Shown here piece by piece: positions 1 to 12,576 of a DNA stretch of 64,000 nt. The notes below the pieces were generated by a model, which ran no database searches, was not told the DNA's origin, and saw nothing but the letters and a program-made list of their open reading frames with translations. The position numbers and the translations under genes are program-made. This stretch comes from Suillus spraguei (Eukaryota > Basidiomycota > Agaricomycetes > Boletales > Suillaceae), in assembly GCA_016800925.1 (NCBI GenBank), contig JABCPU010000045.1, positions 62,001 through 126,000 of the forward strand, read 5' to 3'. Each line of letters begins with the position of its first letter. The first letter of the stretch is position 1.

Positions 1-2492
1 ATGCAATGCCGCCCAATCCATCATATCTGCTGTACCCTCTATACGAGATGTCGGTCATCTCAACGAGTCATCGCAAACGGAACTTACCATCAGGCCCAAA
101 AAACAACAACTCTTGCTTTCCATACAAGTCAACATGGCGTTCATTAGTTCCTGAGCTGTGACTAGGGATAAGGAGGTCGATGATAGCCTAGAATGACAAT
201 CAATAAAGTTATGGGCTCATTTACGGTGCACGCTTACATCAATATACTTCTCGAAGCAGCATCTGGGCGGTGCTCCAAGACTGGGTGACTAATAAGAGAA
301 TCTCAGGGGAAAAGAGGAAATCACTCACGAAGGCAAAATAGTACCCTTGGCGCCTCCTTCCGGAATGTCCTTGTTCTTCAAAGATTGGGTGGCAGCTAAT
401 CCGTAATTCTCATCGAACAGCATCCTCTTGTTGGTTATGTAGTTTCTATCGCCCGAGTGCTCAGCTGTAGAACCCCCTTCAAAAGAGGCAAACCTACTCC
501 TCGTTTCTCGACGCGACTATACGAATACCGCCACGGGCAACATCCCTGAAGCGAATGTGAAAGCCACGGAATTCGTTTCCGATGACGAGAAACAATCCGA
601 AAAGGGGTGTTGGATATTCAACCTGGGGTAAAAATTTGGGGGCGAGACGGAATGACAATGCGACCTTGGTTTGTTGATAGAAATTAGTCTTCAGGATGTG
701 CCTTGAAGCAAGGTGAGCTCTCGGTTAATCAACTTTTTTTTGAATTTACTTGTTGAAAATGAGGAAGCTCTCAAGAACTTGTAGATCTTGCTTGTTCGAG
801 ACTGCACGTCTGATTTTGTCATGCAACTCAGAGTCGGACAAGGGTTGTGTTGTATGAAGGCGCTGGTACGAGAGAGTAGGACTGCATGTTGCTCGTCAAG
901 GCCGCCCAATGCAAAATTGTTATACCTACCGCAGCTGTGATGTCTGGCCCGCAGCCGGATAGTGTACCATAGCGAAGTTGACATACAAGAGGCGGATCTA
1001 TTGAAGAAATATTCATACAGGGAGCCGAGCGAAACTGACAACGCACAATTTCTGAATATGTGTGGATAACTTGAGCGATGCTGTCGCGCGTGAAAGTTTC
1101 TTCTCTGAAGCGTCTCTTGATATCATCAAGTACTTCAGCGTGCGAGGGGTTTGATTCGTCCAAGATATTTTTAAGGTGATGGTACGCGGGACCCAGGCGG
1201 TTGCAAAAGTGTTGAGCAAAAACCCAGCCGCAATCTAATGAATGGTGAACTTGGTTCCTGTCTAAATAATGTTGAACACACAAGCATAGGTCGCCTCTTG
1301 CACAGCATGTCTAGAGTTGACGGAATCACGAAAAAAGGGGTTGTCGGGAAGACAATAAAGCAGAGATGCCTCTTTCATCACCTGGAAAATGGAGTCCTCA
1401 ATCGGCGCGCCGGTTGAGTTAGGCATCGGATTCAGGTATAGAGAGATGATTGTGATCCCATTAGAGAACTGCTCCACATACTTTCGGGCCGAGTACAGCT
1501 GGTAAAAGTGATAGAGGTGCGATAGAGCACTGAAATGGGTGTAACCACCATGTTGTTACATATGCTGGTCAAGTTGTCAACACACCTGAAGAACCGGGAA
1601 GTGCCGCCCATCCTGTATCCAATGACAAGACGCCTCTCACGAGTGCCTTCAACTTCATATACTTCCATTACAGGACCATAGCGGCTTTCAGCTTGCCACA
1701 TGATCTTCTGGTAAACCTTAAGAGTATATGGGCTCACTCTCTCAAGGAAAGAAGCGTCGGAGACAGTACGGATATCGGTCCGTCCATCCGCCCGAGTTGT
1801 GGGTGGTGGGGAAGGAAAGTTGCACTTGGTAATGAAGTAACAGCGCAACTGTTTGGCTGCTGCTGATATGGATCCAGTGGACCGGTAAGTTTCAAGGCGG
1901 TAACATCCCGACGGGGTTGATTTGTCGAGGTATAAAGAGTCAATTCTGCACCACAAACAGTATTGGTAGAGTCATTCGGAGCTATTAGATGTAAACATAC
2001 CTCGATTCGCAAGTAGCACCAGGGCCCTCTGTAGAAGTTATGCCCGGCAAACTGGTGTGAATGAAAGTCGCTCCATTTCCATTCTCGTCGATCTTCTCGA
2101 GGTCGATGACGAGCTTAGTGAAATCATGCTTTGTGAATGCAAGAATCTTGGCACCAAAGAGGGCAATGATGTGATTAGATATCACAAGGGGTGATTCATT
2201 TTGAAAGTAGGTATCATCGATGCCGAGTTGAAAGTAGAACCAGTCGACCTCGTTCCCGACCAGCTCGCGAGGAATGAATCCCTAACACTCTGTTAATATG
2301 ACGCAATGCCCAATGAGGATTGACCTCAAGAGATACAGATTGCAGCACCTTGGTAGCGACATCGACTTTCACCTTAGCACGTTGTTCATCTTTGCCTTTG
2401 AATATGGGCGTGGTATACCCAGGCAGGTTCCTGATGCGCTGCAGGGAATCCTCGGTGCTTACATCGGGGTCATGTCCATTCAGGAGAGCCAT
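1..2492 (-). CDS. GDH2: NAD-specific glutamate dehydrogenase, 5' half (partial at window edge)
   Basis: Catabolic NAD-dependent glutamate dehydrogenase, which deaminates glutamate to 2-oxoglutarate and ammonium. Translating the minus strand across about ten short exons gives segments typical of the large fungal enzyme: GYTTPIFKGKDEQRAKV, GFIPRELVGNEVDWFY, VIDLEKIDENGNGATFIHTS, TEGPGATCESR, DGRTDIRTVSDASFLERVSP, VEQFSNGITIISLYLNP, IRLLYVNFAMVHYPA, GFHIRFRDVARGGIRIV, NKRMLFDENYGLAATQSLKN, EGGAKGTILPS and GTADMMDW at the very edge. Introns are GT-AG of about 45-70 nt, for example 2,282-2,348 and 1,946-2,000. I chose the ATG at 2,492 (MALLNGHDPD); the open frame upstream has only a GTG. The reading frame is intact as far as I can follow it. 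The rest of the catalytic domain lies left of position 1. Confidence 0.93.
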
Positions 2493-3371
2493 GTTAGAGT
2501 CGCGTTGGATGCCTGAATCAGGATAAGGCAGGACGGCGTCGAGCACGTCGTTTAGCGATGATATATCTATGATCTACAGGAAGGTCGTGGCCAGCTGTCA
2601 GAAAGATGAATCGATGGATAATGAATGAAGCAGCGTATTTATACGGACGGCGTCTAGAATTTTGGGCGTTTTGACTCTACAACCGTCCACTATCATTTGC
2701 ATAGCCAAAACCATGTCTGCCACGACAGTACTGTCGCACATTCGCACCGGTTAAGGTTCGCAAACGCGTCACAGCTTGAGGTGGCATTGCGGCCTCAATT
2801 GCATCATCATTCAAATGCAGAATGGATGAATAGATTCATGCTCGGGGAGCCGTTGCTTATGCCACTTTATCCGCGGTGCAATAAATGGCCAACGCTACTT
2901 CCAAGCAGATGCGATCTGTGTTCCAGAAGTTCAAACGATGAAGCTGACTCCACTAGTAAACTCACACTAGTATCCTTAATGGTCAGTTCCACAAAGTGTT
3001 GAGTGCGCGGCGGAGGCGGGGATCTGTTCTTATCAGTCTCAAACAGTGAGCGTACAGCAACAGCTCTACAACATTAACAGAGATGCGGTCACGGGCGACA
3101 CAGGACACGGCTGCGATCGGTAAGTTCTACGATTGAAGCGGTTCTAAGTAGGACTCACAAGTCATGTGGATAACTAAATTGATCGACCGCAATCTGCCAC
3201 CAAACAAGTAAACTCGAACGAAATGTTGATATCATTTACTTACAAATAGGAACAACGTTTATACACAGTGCAAGCGATAGCAATGAGAACAAACACTTTG
3301 AACACGTCTTTTGCTTCTACATCCCTCGTGACATGATCATAATATCTCATTGCGCCATTCCTCACTCCATG
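2493..3371. other. intergenic region, no supported gene
   Basis: About 880 bases between the GDH2 start and the stop of the next minus-strand gene. The longest open frame here (plus, 2,697-3,002, about 100 codons) has no recognisable motif and no splice-linked neighbour. It presumably holds the GDH2 promoter and the 3' UTR of the SDR gene. Confidence 0.5.
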
Positions 3372-4777
3372 TTAGTTAGCCAGCCCATCACGCACGTACT
3401 CTTCGAAGAGGGACTTCCAGTCCTTATGCCAACGACTCAGCGCAGGCCTCCCCTCGACAACATCCGCCGCACCCCACATGATGCGTAGCTGATCAAGTTG
3501 GTGGCGAGATTCGTTGTCAGGGCAGAGTATGTAAAACTCGCCAGCACGAACGTGGTCGAGCATGAAAAGAACTGTCTCCTGGGCTGTCCAAGCGCCCGCC
3601 GGTTTCTCGCCACCGTTGTGGGCGCTCAGACCTGTGAAGGTCCACCCAGGGCTGTGAAAGCCACCGTGAGACTTCATGTGGATACATCCAAAAGAATCCG
3701 AGACAGCTCACATGAAGAGATGCGCGGTGACGTTGCACGCCGGACTTTCGCGAAGCTCGTGTGCGAGTCCTTCTGTCAAACTCTTTACTGCGGCCTTTGC
3801 AGCATTATATGCTGGGTTGCCACTGTACCACGCAGTATCGCGAATGGGATATCATGATGAGTAATCTTGCCAATAATGATGCGTTGCCCGAAACTTACGG
3901 TGGATTGGTGATCCTTGCTTGGATCCAGTGTTGATGACTACAGCTTGGTTCTCTTGGTGCAACATGGACTAAGAATAACATTACCGTCAGCGTCAATATA
4001 TACGGTACACGCAGAGGGAAACACTCACTGGTACAAACGTTTGCTGCACATTGACCACACTAAACGCTGTGAGTTAGACTATGCTCATGCTCCTATCAAA
4101 CAGATGACAAACCCGAAAACATTGACATCAAATGTCTTCTTCCAGTTGTCCAGCATCTTCCAAGATTTGCTGTCGGGACCTATTGCGGCGTTGTTGAGGA
4201 GAACGGCGACCTGCCCATAATGATCAGATTAGGATGTTCGCCCGACGTAAAACGGGGTGAGATGAAATTAAATGGTGCAATTTGAAGTGGGAACAAGACT
4301 GTACAATGGAATAATCCACTCACCTCGCCCCATGCCTCATAGACTTTGTCGCGCAAACGCACGACGTCGTCGATGTTCGACACATTGGTCGGAATAACAA
4401 GCACATTAGCCTCTCCGACGATGGAAATAACCTCCTTGGCAGCAGAAGCCAAGATATCTTCTGCGACATCCGCCATAGCAATTTTCAGACCGAGCCTAGG
4501 TGCAATACAAATCACCAAAGCACCGAATGCAACAGTCAACACCGTCAGCGCAGACATATCACATCCGTGAGTATCTCGCCCCGGGGTCAAGAGCGACGGC
4601 ACCCACGCACTTTGCCAATTCGACAGCAGCAGCTCTACCGATACCGCTCGCAGCGCCAGTGATGACTGCTACTCTACCAGCATGGAAGACTGGGTGAACT
4701 TCGTTATCCAGGGGTGACATGGCCTCGAATCGTCTATTGGAGGGAATAAAAGGTGATGGGCCACGATCAAGAGGCAT
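3372..4777 (-). CDS. short-chain dehydrogenase/reductase (SDR), spliced
   Basis: NAD(P)-dependent SDR with a Rossmann fold; substrate unknown. The start MPLDRGPSPF (ATG at 4,777) leads to the cofactor motif VAVITGAASGIGRAAA. After an intron come LGLKIAMADVAEDIL (beta2 and acidic residue) and VLVIPTNVSN, then the NNAAIG motif near 4,180, then VVINTGSKQG with the catalytic serine near 3,930, then YNAAKAAVKSL (the Tyr-x3-Lys pair) near 3,810, then PGWTFTGLSAHNGG in the C-terminal part. The protein ends EEYVRDGLAN with a stop at 3,372. At least five short introns are needed and each joint has GT/AG. The C-terminus is longer than in minimal SDRs. The alternative is another Rossmann oxidoreductase, but the combined motifs make SDR secure. 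Confidence 0.88.
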
Positions 4778-5199
4778 GTCTAGCGGTCGGTACGATTCCT
4801 TAGAAATAACTGGGGATTGATTGGTGGTTATTATCAGAGAAAAACAGTCGAGTATATGTCATGGACAGTCAGTGGCTGTTGTGCATAGCAAAAGTTTAAA
4901 TATAACCCACAAAATACAATTAAGTGGCTCTGGTAGACTCGCTGGACTGGCGAGCGTTGTTTTGTCGAGCAGTCAAAAGAAATAACTAGGACTCATACGA
5001 TGTTTAGGACAAGTTTACGATGTTTATATACCATGAGAAGCTTAACTGACAATCCAAGAGGCATCACCCGGATTATCAGTCCGGACTCCGAAACAAAAGT
5101 ACACCGTTCAAAAAATTACTCGCCTAAAATAACATAAAATAAAATAAATAATTCAAGGTGGGATTGCCCATGCATGTAAAGTAAATAGTGTCGACTAAA
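4778..5199. other. intergenic region, no supported gene
   Basis: About 420 bases upstream of the SDR start. They are AT-rich around 5,100-5,160 with runs of A and T. No open frame or RNA gene was recognised. The region probably contains the SDR promoter. Confidence 0.45.
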
Positions 5200-5686
5200 C
5201 TAGTCCCTCGGATTAGTAACGTAGGAAGGACATATGTATGCCAAGCCGCAACGTGGTCTCCAACGTGATGTTAGAACTTGGAATCGCTCTAGCCTTGGTG
5301 GTATAATATTATTGTGGCCTGCGGTGCGTTTCCCTGACCTACTGGCTGCCAGCAACTCTCCTCGGAGTCCTCGCTGACGACACGTTTGTCGAATCGTTGT
5401 AGCTCCCGTTTCATCCAGGCTATTAAACCCCATAGTCTTTTGGGCCCCAGTGCGGACTGGGAAGGAAGATAGTCTGCAGAGTCCAGACAGCGTTTCAACC
5501 TCGTTTAAGTAAGTTGAAACCTACAGGTAAATGATAGTCAGATGCTTGGATATAGTCAGGGGCCATGAATGGTAGACCATCTAAACTCATCTCGATTCTC
5601 GACCCTACTAGTACTTCCCTGACCAGACTTCCAGAATTTCCAAAAGGAAGAGTGCCCCACTGGGACCCGAGTCGCACGAACTTCAC
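5200..5686 (-). CDS. possible small two-exon hypothetical protein
   Basis: Not recognised. Two consecutive minus-strand open stretches can be joined by a 47-nt GT-AG intron near 5,475-5,525. The first begins MKFVRLGSQWGTLPFG (5,686) and the second contains DYLPSQSALGPKRLWGLIAW and ends near 5,289. The product would be about 120 residues with no visible domain, signal peptide or repeat. The support is only open frame plus plausible splice signals, so this may be chance. Confidence 0.2.
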
Positions 5687-6394
5687 CCCGCAAATGTTAA
5701 TTCCAGGAATATTTATTCTGAAATGCTGTAAGGATCAGTTCCTGGCCACCGCCGAGCGCTGAACAGCTGAACTTGAACGGTTCAATGAACGTTAGAAGGC
5801 ATTCAGACAGCAGAAATTTGGCTTCGCACCTTCACCTCGAACGCGCAAGTGGCTCCCAGTATAAGCGATCCTAAGGCAAGTCGGACTTACTAATTGTCCC
5901 TGACACTGTGGCTGTACTTAACTGCGAGTTAGCATAATTATTTGAACGTTAACATTAACAAAATTGCTTATACGTCTTATCGTGCGGTCTCGGAGTAAAT
6001 ATGACGCAAAAAGCACACAATGTCGTGCGTTGACTAAACTCCAAATAGTATTATGAGAAGGCCAAGACTTGCATAACGCATGCTGATCCTTGAATAACTG
6101 AGATAATAATGCCAGAGGCCGCAGATACAGTGCGCCCCAAGTTAGACCAGGTATCGCATGAACCAGCGGACCATTGATTGTGCGCAAGTACGTACAGGAT
6201 AACTACAGTAACGAGAAAGCATAACGACTAGCCAATTTCCCTCCATATATGAGCGGTAGGCCATTTGTAAACCGAAATTGAGTCGACACATACAAAACAA
6301 TGGAATCATAATCAAGTCATCAGCGAAGATTTAACCAACCGGGGTATTATGCCTTGATCTGCCCCGGCAGATACATACTCCCAAAATATCCATT
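5687..6394. other. intergenic region, no supported gene
   Basis: About 700 bases downstream of VTS1. It has several short open frames in both strands with no recognisable content. It probably includes the VTS1 3' UTR. Confidence 0.45.
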
Positions 6395-8447
6395 TTAAGA
6401 CTCTTCTCCACCTGAGTTATTGGAAGAACCAGCAGGAGCCTCAATGCCCATCTTCTTCCGGACAGTCTCGAATGTCTTCAACATCTTCCTCCTTGCGCCG
6501 AGAGCGGCAACACCTTTGGCCTCCAGGCCCGCCTCATCGAGCACGACCATGTCTTGCCACTTCATCTTCTCAAAGTTGGGAGTATACTTGTGTAGTCTCA
6601 GGCTCCTGAGCCAAGCCGGGATATCGTGAAGTAATGCGGGATCAACGTCTTCCTCATCCTTCTTCGTTGCACTACCCGCGCTATTTCCACCAGAAGAACC
6701 GGTCTTCGGGAGCCCAGGGGATCGTCCTCCTCCACGGCTCCTGTTGTTATTGTTGCCGTTGCTGCTCTGCTGCATAGCAGCAGCTTGTTGAATACCTAGC
6801 CAGTTCTGCGGGAATCCAGCAGCCATTTGTGCCGCAAGAAGCTGCGCCTCGGGGGTCATTGAATTCATCCCCATAGCGCTCATCTGAGCTTGTAGGTTCA
6901 ACATGTTCATCTGCATGGGGTTCATACCCGCCAATAACCCTGCGCTTGGCATGCCCATCCCAAGTCCGGGGCTACCAAGTCCACCGATGTTGAAACCATT
7001 CATGCCCAGCCCGTTCAAGGGACCGTTCACGTCTTCCCCACCGAACCTGTTCGACTGAGGCAAAGCAGGACTCCTACTGCTGTTCCAGTTGCCTGGTTGT
7101 TGGCCAAGGTTAAGCTGTGCGTTGTTGGCGTTGGAACCCTGGCTAACGTTCCGACGCTGACCGGATGGCTGCTGAGAAACGAGATTTCCCTCATTATCAT
7201 ATATATTGTTGTTTGCTTGTACGTTGTTCTCGGGAGCAGGGGCGTTTGCACCTGCATTGCCCCTCGACGGCCGACGGAAGGACTTCGGATCAGCCATGAG
7301 GGGAACACGTGCACCAGGATTCCAGTCACTAAGCTTGGCGGCTGCCACGTCGAGATGGGAATGTGTGTCCTTAGAGAACATAGGCATCAAGGGTGTATTG
7401 ACGTTGCTAGCCCAGCTATCGCCGACCATGGGGGACAACGCCTCAATTCCACTACGAGGCGTTCCAAGAGAGCCACTAAACTCAGTGCTTTTGGGCCTTG
7501 AGCTGTTGCTGACAGACGGAACTACGATCTCCTGTGCAGGAGAATTGATATTCTGCTCTGCGACTTGACTGAGTGCGGATCCCCATGAGGTGCGTGGGTC
7601 ACTGCCACCGGACGCAAGAATGGGTGCGGAAATCCTGTGTGCTGCATTGCTTGCCTTTAGCTTAGCGCGTTGATGGGCGAGAGTAGCGGCTGCGTCGTTG
7701 CTGGATCCCATTGCAGCTGAGTCTGGGGAAAGAAACCCAGAAGAAGTGGTATCGAGTGCAAGGGACTGTCTGTTCTGACTGCCGCTGAATACGCGAGGAG
7801 AGGCAGGCATAGGCGACTTGAGTGCGGGGCTCTTTAACGTCATCTGGGCCAATTTGGCTTCCATCTGACTCTGCATCGAACCTGCATCTCGAAATTAGAT
7901 TCGTGAGGCAATGAGTATTGACCAAGAATACTTACCACCAATAGCAGGGCTCAAGAGAGCAGTCATCGGATCTGATCTCGCCATCTGCTGCAAAACGGTG
8001 ATGAAAAATCGAATTTGGACTTGGGTAGATTGCTGAAGAAGACTGTAAAGAGCGGCAGTGCGCTCTGCCTCAGAAAGAACTTTGAACCCTTCAAAAAACA
8101 CGTTAATTTATGACGGACCAAAATAAGACAAGGCGCTTACATTGCTCGATGGCACTTAATTCTTCTTTGAAATTGACATCCAGGGATGCAGCAGCCATCT
8201 CCTCAAGAGTCTCTTCGTAGTTTTGGAGGTTCTCGAACCATTGGTCAATTGCCTCTGATTCTGGGGTTTGAAACATGGTCGCGCTACCGAGTAGTTCGCT
8301 TGTAGGGCGAGCACTGCCTCCTCCACCAGGACGAGGGGAAGCTGGTGCTAGAGTTTGACGAGGGCCCATGGAAGCACGAGCAGAGCGAACGTGATCAGCA
8401 TTGAGAGGGGAAGGTGAAGGACTGGAAGGAGGACGAAGAGTAGACAT
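6395..8447 (-). CDS. VTS1: VTS1-like SAM-domain RNA-binding regulator (Smaug family)
   Basis: Post-transcriptional regulator that binds stem-loops in mRNAs through a C-terminal SAM domain and promotes deadenylation or decay. Three exons: 8,447 to about 8,140 ([10 protein letters not shown]..., then an acidic helical part with [20 protein letters not shown]), about 8,090-7,937 ([19 protein letters not shown], a conserved N-terminal Vts1 region), and 7,875-6,395. The third exon is low complexity, rich in Ser, Asn, Gln, Gly and Met, and ends with the SAM domain: [20 protein letters not shown], then [20 protein letters not shown], then [19 protein letters not shown]. Both introns restore frame exactly (EQ|W|FKV and IGG|SMQSQ). 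Length of about 640 residues fits basidiomycete members. The start was chosen at the only ATG ahead of the conserved N-terminus. Confidence 0.93.
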
Positions 8448-11300
8448 GGGTGCTATTGGCGACCGGAAGGAACGATGATATTGAAACTAGAGGATGAAAT
8501 TTGAAATGCAACGCTCGTGAAGATCCGCTAGCGGTAAAATGTATGAAGAATTGATGTCACTGGACACGTTTTTGCAAGATATAGGAAGGGGGTAGATATG
8601 TGTTCCTAATCCTCGAGGACACGATGAGATTTTAGAAAGACGGGAGTAGATATGAGATTGAGATGGCTCTTCGATGACAGCCAAATCTCTTTAGAAGGTG
8701 CCCGGACGTCGAGTCTTAGGACTATATGCTAGAATCAAAAGCACGATTGCAAAGTCTGCTGAGCAGAACTGATGATAATGCGACCGTTGCGTTGCGCTGC
8801 TTTGGGTCTAGACGAGACCAGCGGAGCCTGCCGGTCTAGCGAAAGTCAAAGCCTGCTAGACAATTGCGAAGGACCAGAATGACAGGAATTCAAAATACCT
8901 GCGGGCGACGAACAAGAACGATGTTGAACAGCGTTGAATAGCCTGCTGCTGTGTCACCTCCAAACGTTGTCTTCCCCTTTTGGAAAGCTCCCGTTGCCGA
9001 CTGATGCCGAACATCCCGGTCCGACGGATTCGTTCACTCGCTTGGTCGGCGGCAACCTGACTGCAGGAATGTTGCAACATTCTTGCTGGCGGGATAATGT
9101 GCCACCGACAGTACTACTGATTGATCCTATCAGTGATAATATTTGATACACCAATCAAGAATACTTTACAATTTCAATGGAGGGAGAGAACGTACGGTAA
9201 TTCATAGGAGACGTTCAGTCTGGGAGTCAACTAAGACACGCTCTCAAGTAACACACGATGTCGTGTAACCCAAATTTTTCTCAAGGGCATCTTAAGTATT
9301 TGCATACTAGCAAGTCTCGCGGTTTTCATGCTATGCGAAAATCAGTATGCCTATTTTCTCAGTCATCCTACAGTCGAGTTGCAAAGCAGTCAAATAATCT
9401 CCGAGTCCCCGTTTTCTCTCGCGTTAAGTCTACCTGATACCATTAATGTTCTACCAGTTTCTTTTTGTGACGACATAGTCAATCTTTTAGCCTGTCTTCC
9501 CCTGATTTAAACAGGGTGAAGAAACGCGCTTGCTATCATATTTTCCAGGTGCGGTTGTCGGCACCCATAGCGAGTACTGCACGTAAATCGATCAGTTTGA
9601 GCGACTGCCTAGTACAGTTATCAGGTATGATTTTGTGTTGAAGTACTCCGCATAGGATCCGTGTCAAGGAGTCCGATCTACGGCTTCGATAATCATTTCA
9701 GTAGCAAGACACGGTTTGAATCTTGCAGATGCGGAGAATATCACTCATATAGGTTCAACGCTGCTCCGATCCCGGAAGTAAGTACTAGTAACATGTGACC
9801 ATAGTGGTTTGTGGTGCGGTTGTATAGGCTTCGGAGACCAATTTGCCAGGTGGACAAGTTAAACTCGTTCCGTATTCTATAAATACGTGAATCATTAACG
9901 GACAACGTGTCAAGCACCTGTGGAGGGCATAATACCACAGATATTACATATTAAAACTTGTCGCACGGTCCGATAACTGGGTTAAACGTTGGTATTATAG
10001 CTGAGTCTCGTATTGGGGAGGAGTGTCACAAGACCATCCCATAAAAACCACCGCAAGGGAAATCGTGTAGTGCTGTTGCAGATTTGGTAATTTTAAAGAT
10101 CATCTACCATTCAATCTTGAGCACCCTGCGCAATAATTTCGGCTGCAGGAGCAGAGGCTCTTCCTATCGTGGTACACTACACCCAATAAACAGATAAAAG
10201 CCTCACAATTCAGCGGTTGGTGCCTGCATCCGAAAATTCCCTACATTGGCAGCTGTATACCGGCATGATACGAGCATTCAACGTCAACGCAGATAAAGAA
10301 ATGGGAACGAGCTGACGGTATAGGACGCGATCCCAAGCAAGTCCGGGGATAGGGGAGGTGCGGCGTAGCTTACTGACTATTAAAGAAAAGGGCCGGCTTC
10401 TGACTGAGACGGCGAATGGGCTTCTTTTATGCATGATGTCCTTTAATTGTAATAATTGGGTTGGGCAAGAAAAAGATTGGCACCATGGGACTGCACAGAG
10501 TAAAGTGAGCAGCCTGTAGCACTTTATACGTACCAGCGAGCCCGACAAACTGGCTCCATGGTAAATTTTGAGTATTTTAAGCTTGAACACACTGTAACCC
10601 GCACACGTACTGGCTGTATGTAGTGTATTCCAGACCGGTTGAAGGGCTCTGCTGACAAAATGTGAGTAAATACACACGTATGATCCCTACTTATGATTTT
10701 GATAGGGGAGCTTTTTTGAACGACCCCACGATGTCACGTCGTACGGCCGACTTAGTTCAAAAGCTTTTGTACATGTAGGTTTGAAAAGTGGACTCGTGAC
10801 TGGGGATGGGGTAACCAAATTAGACATATCATTACAGAGCCCGGTATCAAGTTTGAGAACTCACGCACCCATCGGATCCATGATGCGGGGCTGAGGTCAT
10901 AGTTATTGGGTCTAAATTTAGAGCCTGGATTCGGTACATGATGGTTTACCGAACTTTCCAGATAAAGCGCGTGCGTATGTTGCCTTATTGTGCAAGATTT
11001 ATTGAGGCCCTAATCGAAAATTGCATAGTCGATCAGCGACATTGGCTTCGCGTCTCGCTGTTTTAGAGAGCATTCGATAGCATGACATTAAGTATGAAAT
11101 TGATGATAGGACAATAGTATCAAACAGTCCCCCTTAGCGCAGATGGGAAAAAAAATGAGGAATCATGAAAGCTGCGGATAAGGGTATTTGTGTTGATAGC
11201 TAGAGGACAGAAAGACAGATTAACAAATATAAAGATGATCGGTGGTCCGTTCGTGTGAGCCAACCCGTTGCATTATTTGTAGACCAAGTGCCCAATCAAA
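8448..11300. other. long intergenic region, no supported gene
   Basis: About 2.85 kb. The first few hundred bases are the likely VTS1 promoter. The rest has only scattered open frames; the longest (minus, 10,210-10,677) shows no motif, no low-complexity pattern of a real protein and no spliced partner. I saw no tRNA, no inverted terminal repeats and no transposase motif. It may be decayed mobile DNA, but nothing here proves it. Confidence 0.45.
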
Positions 11301-12576
11301 TCAGTGGTAAGAGCTGGCGACTGAGCCAACTCGTCCCCCATCAACCAGCCACACTGCACCGTTAACGTATGCTCCCGCAGGACCAGCCAGGAAAAGGATA
11401 GGACCGGAAATATCAGATAGGACACCTGCACGCCCAAGAGGAACAGACTGAGCCAAAAGGGCAGGTGTGAGGTGCTGAGTTGACGTCATTTCTGTCTCAG
11501 GGGTATGTCAATAAGCCGATCAACGCCTAGAGAGGTAATCGCATACCGCTTGGGAAAACACCTGGGCAAAGTACGTTGGAACGAATACCCCAATCAGCCA
11601 GAAGGTTAGCAAGAAGCCTTCCGAGGTGTGTGCAAGCATTCTTTGCCATCGTGTAAGAGATAGATAGGACTCGTGCATCAATACGAAAGGAGCCAGATGA
11701 GGAGATAGTAATAACATGAGATGTCGGCTGTGGAATGCATCTCTCCGGAAGATGAGCAGCCTGAGGGAAATTAGTGGAGGACAATCCTGCGGGAAGCGAC
11801 GCAAGAGGTGAGGAGGGTCTTGGAGGCAATGAATGACAGGCTTCTGAGGGACTGAAGGATGCGGAGCCTTGATCGTTCGAAAAATCATTACCACAGGGCT
11901 CTTTGTTGACAACCGGTGGACGAAGCGACATGACAGGTGGTAAATCACCCCTTCTTAGATTGCCAAGGTGAAGCAACTCGAGGAAGGCAACGGTAGTGAA
12001 ATAAACGGCAGTGACGTTCGTATCGAAAGTCTCGGCAAAGCCTTCTGGTGATCCAGTGTCCCAAAGGACACTTTGGAACGCCTTGATGGATGGAGGGGCA
12101 TCTGCAGGGCCGTCGAGAGGGGACGGTAATTGCGAAGGTAGAATATTGCGAGCAATGCCGGCATTATTGACAAGCAGGTCAATATAGCCATGGCGTGTTC
12201 TGACAGTTTCGACGAGCTTTGTGAGAGACTGACGACACGTGACGTCACCCTGTAGCGGGATAAGCTTTCCGAATCTCTGGGAACTTGGGCGTCAGATCTT
12301 CAGAAACCATCGCTAAGGATGCAATAGTTCGTACGTTGTTCTCCTTGGCAGCCTTTTCTATAACTTCAAGCCTCCGACCGATAATGTAAACGGTGGCACC
12401 GTTGTTTTCTAATGTAGTAGCAACCATGAGTCCGATACCTAACAAACATTATATCACGATGATGAACGAGAGGAAAAGAGAGTACCGGTGCCACCCCCTG
12501 TGACTACAGCAACCTGGCCCTCTACGCTAAACAGGGCAGCAGGATTTGTATAGATGGATGCACCTGTACTGGTCAT
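11301..12576 (-). CDS. short-chain dehydrogenase/reductase (SDR), classical type
   Basis: Classical SDR; substrate not predictable. Exon 1 begins at ATG 12,576 (MTSTGASIYTNPAALFSVEG) and carries VAVVTGGGTGIG across a 48-nt intron. Next come LMVATTLENNGATVYIIGRR and VIEKAAKENN, then a GT-AG intron near 12,275-12,335 that joins to RFGKLIPLQGDVT. IDLLVNNAGIAR is the NNAG motif. After a Pro/Ser-rich stretch come HVITISSSGSF (catalytic Ser) and VLSISYTMAKNA (the Tyr-x3-Lys pair), then RSNVLCPGVFPSGM. After another intron come VPLGRAGVLSDISGPILFLA and the C-terminal VNGAVWLVDGGR typical of this subgroup. The Pro/Ser-rich insert before the catalytic Ser (about 11,790-11,950) is unusual and could contain an unrecognised intron. 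Confidence 0.88.

Noticed and set aside
2697..3002. Plus-strand open frame upstream of GDH2
   Set aside because: It lies in the promoter region, has no recognisable content and no homologous look.
10210..10677. 155-codon minus-strand open frame in the 8.4-11.3 kb gap
   Set aside because: No motif, no splice-linked exons, composition like random DNA.
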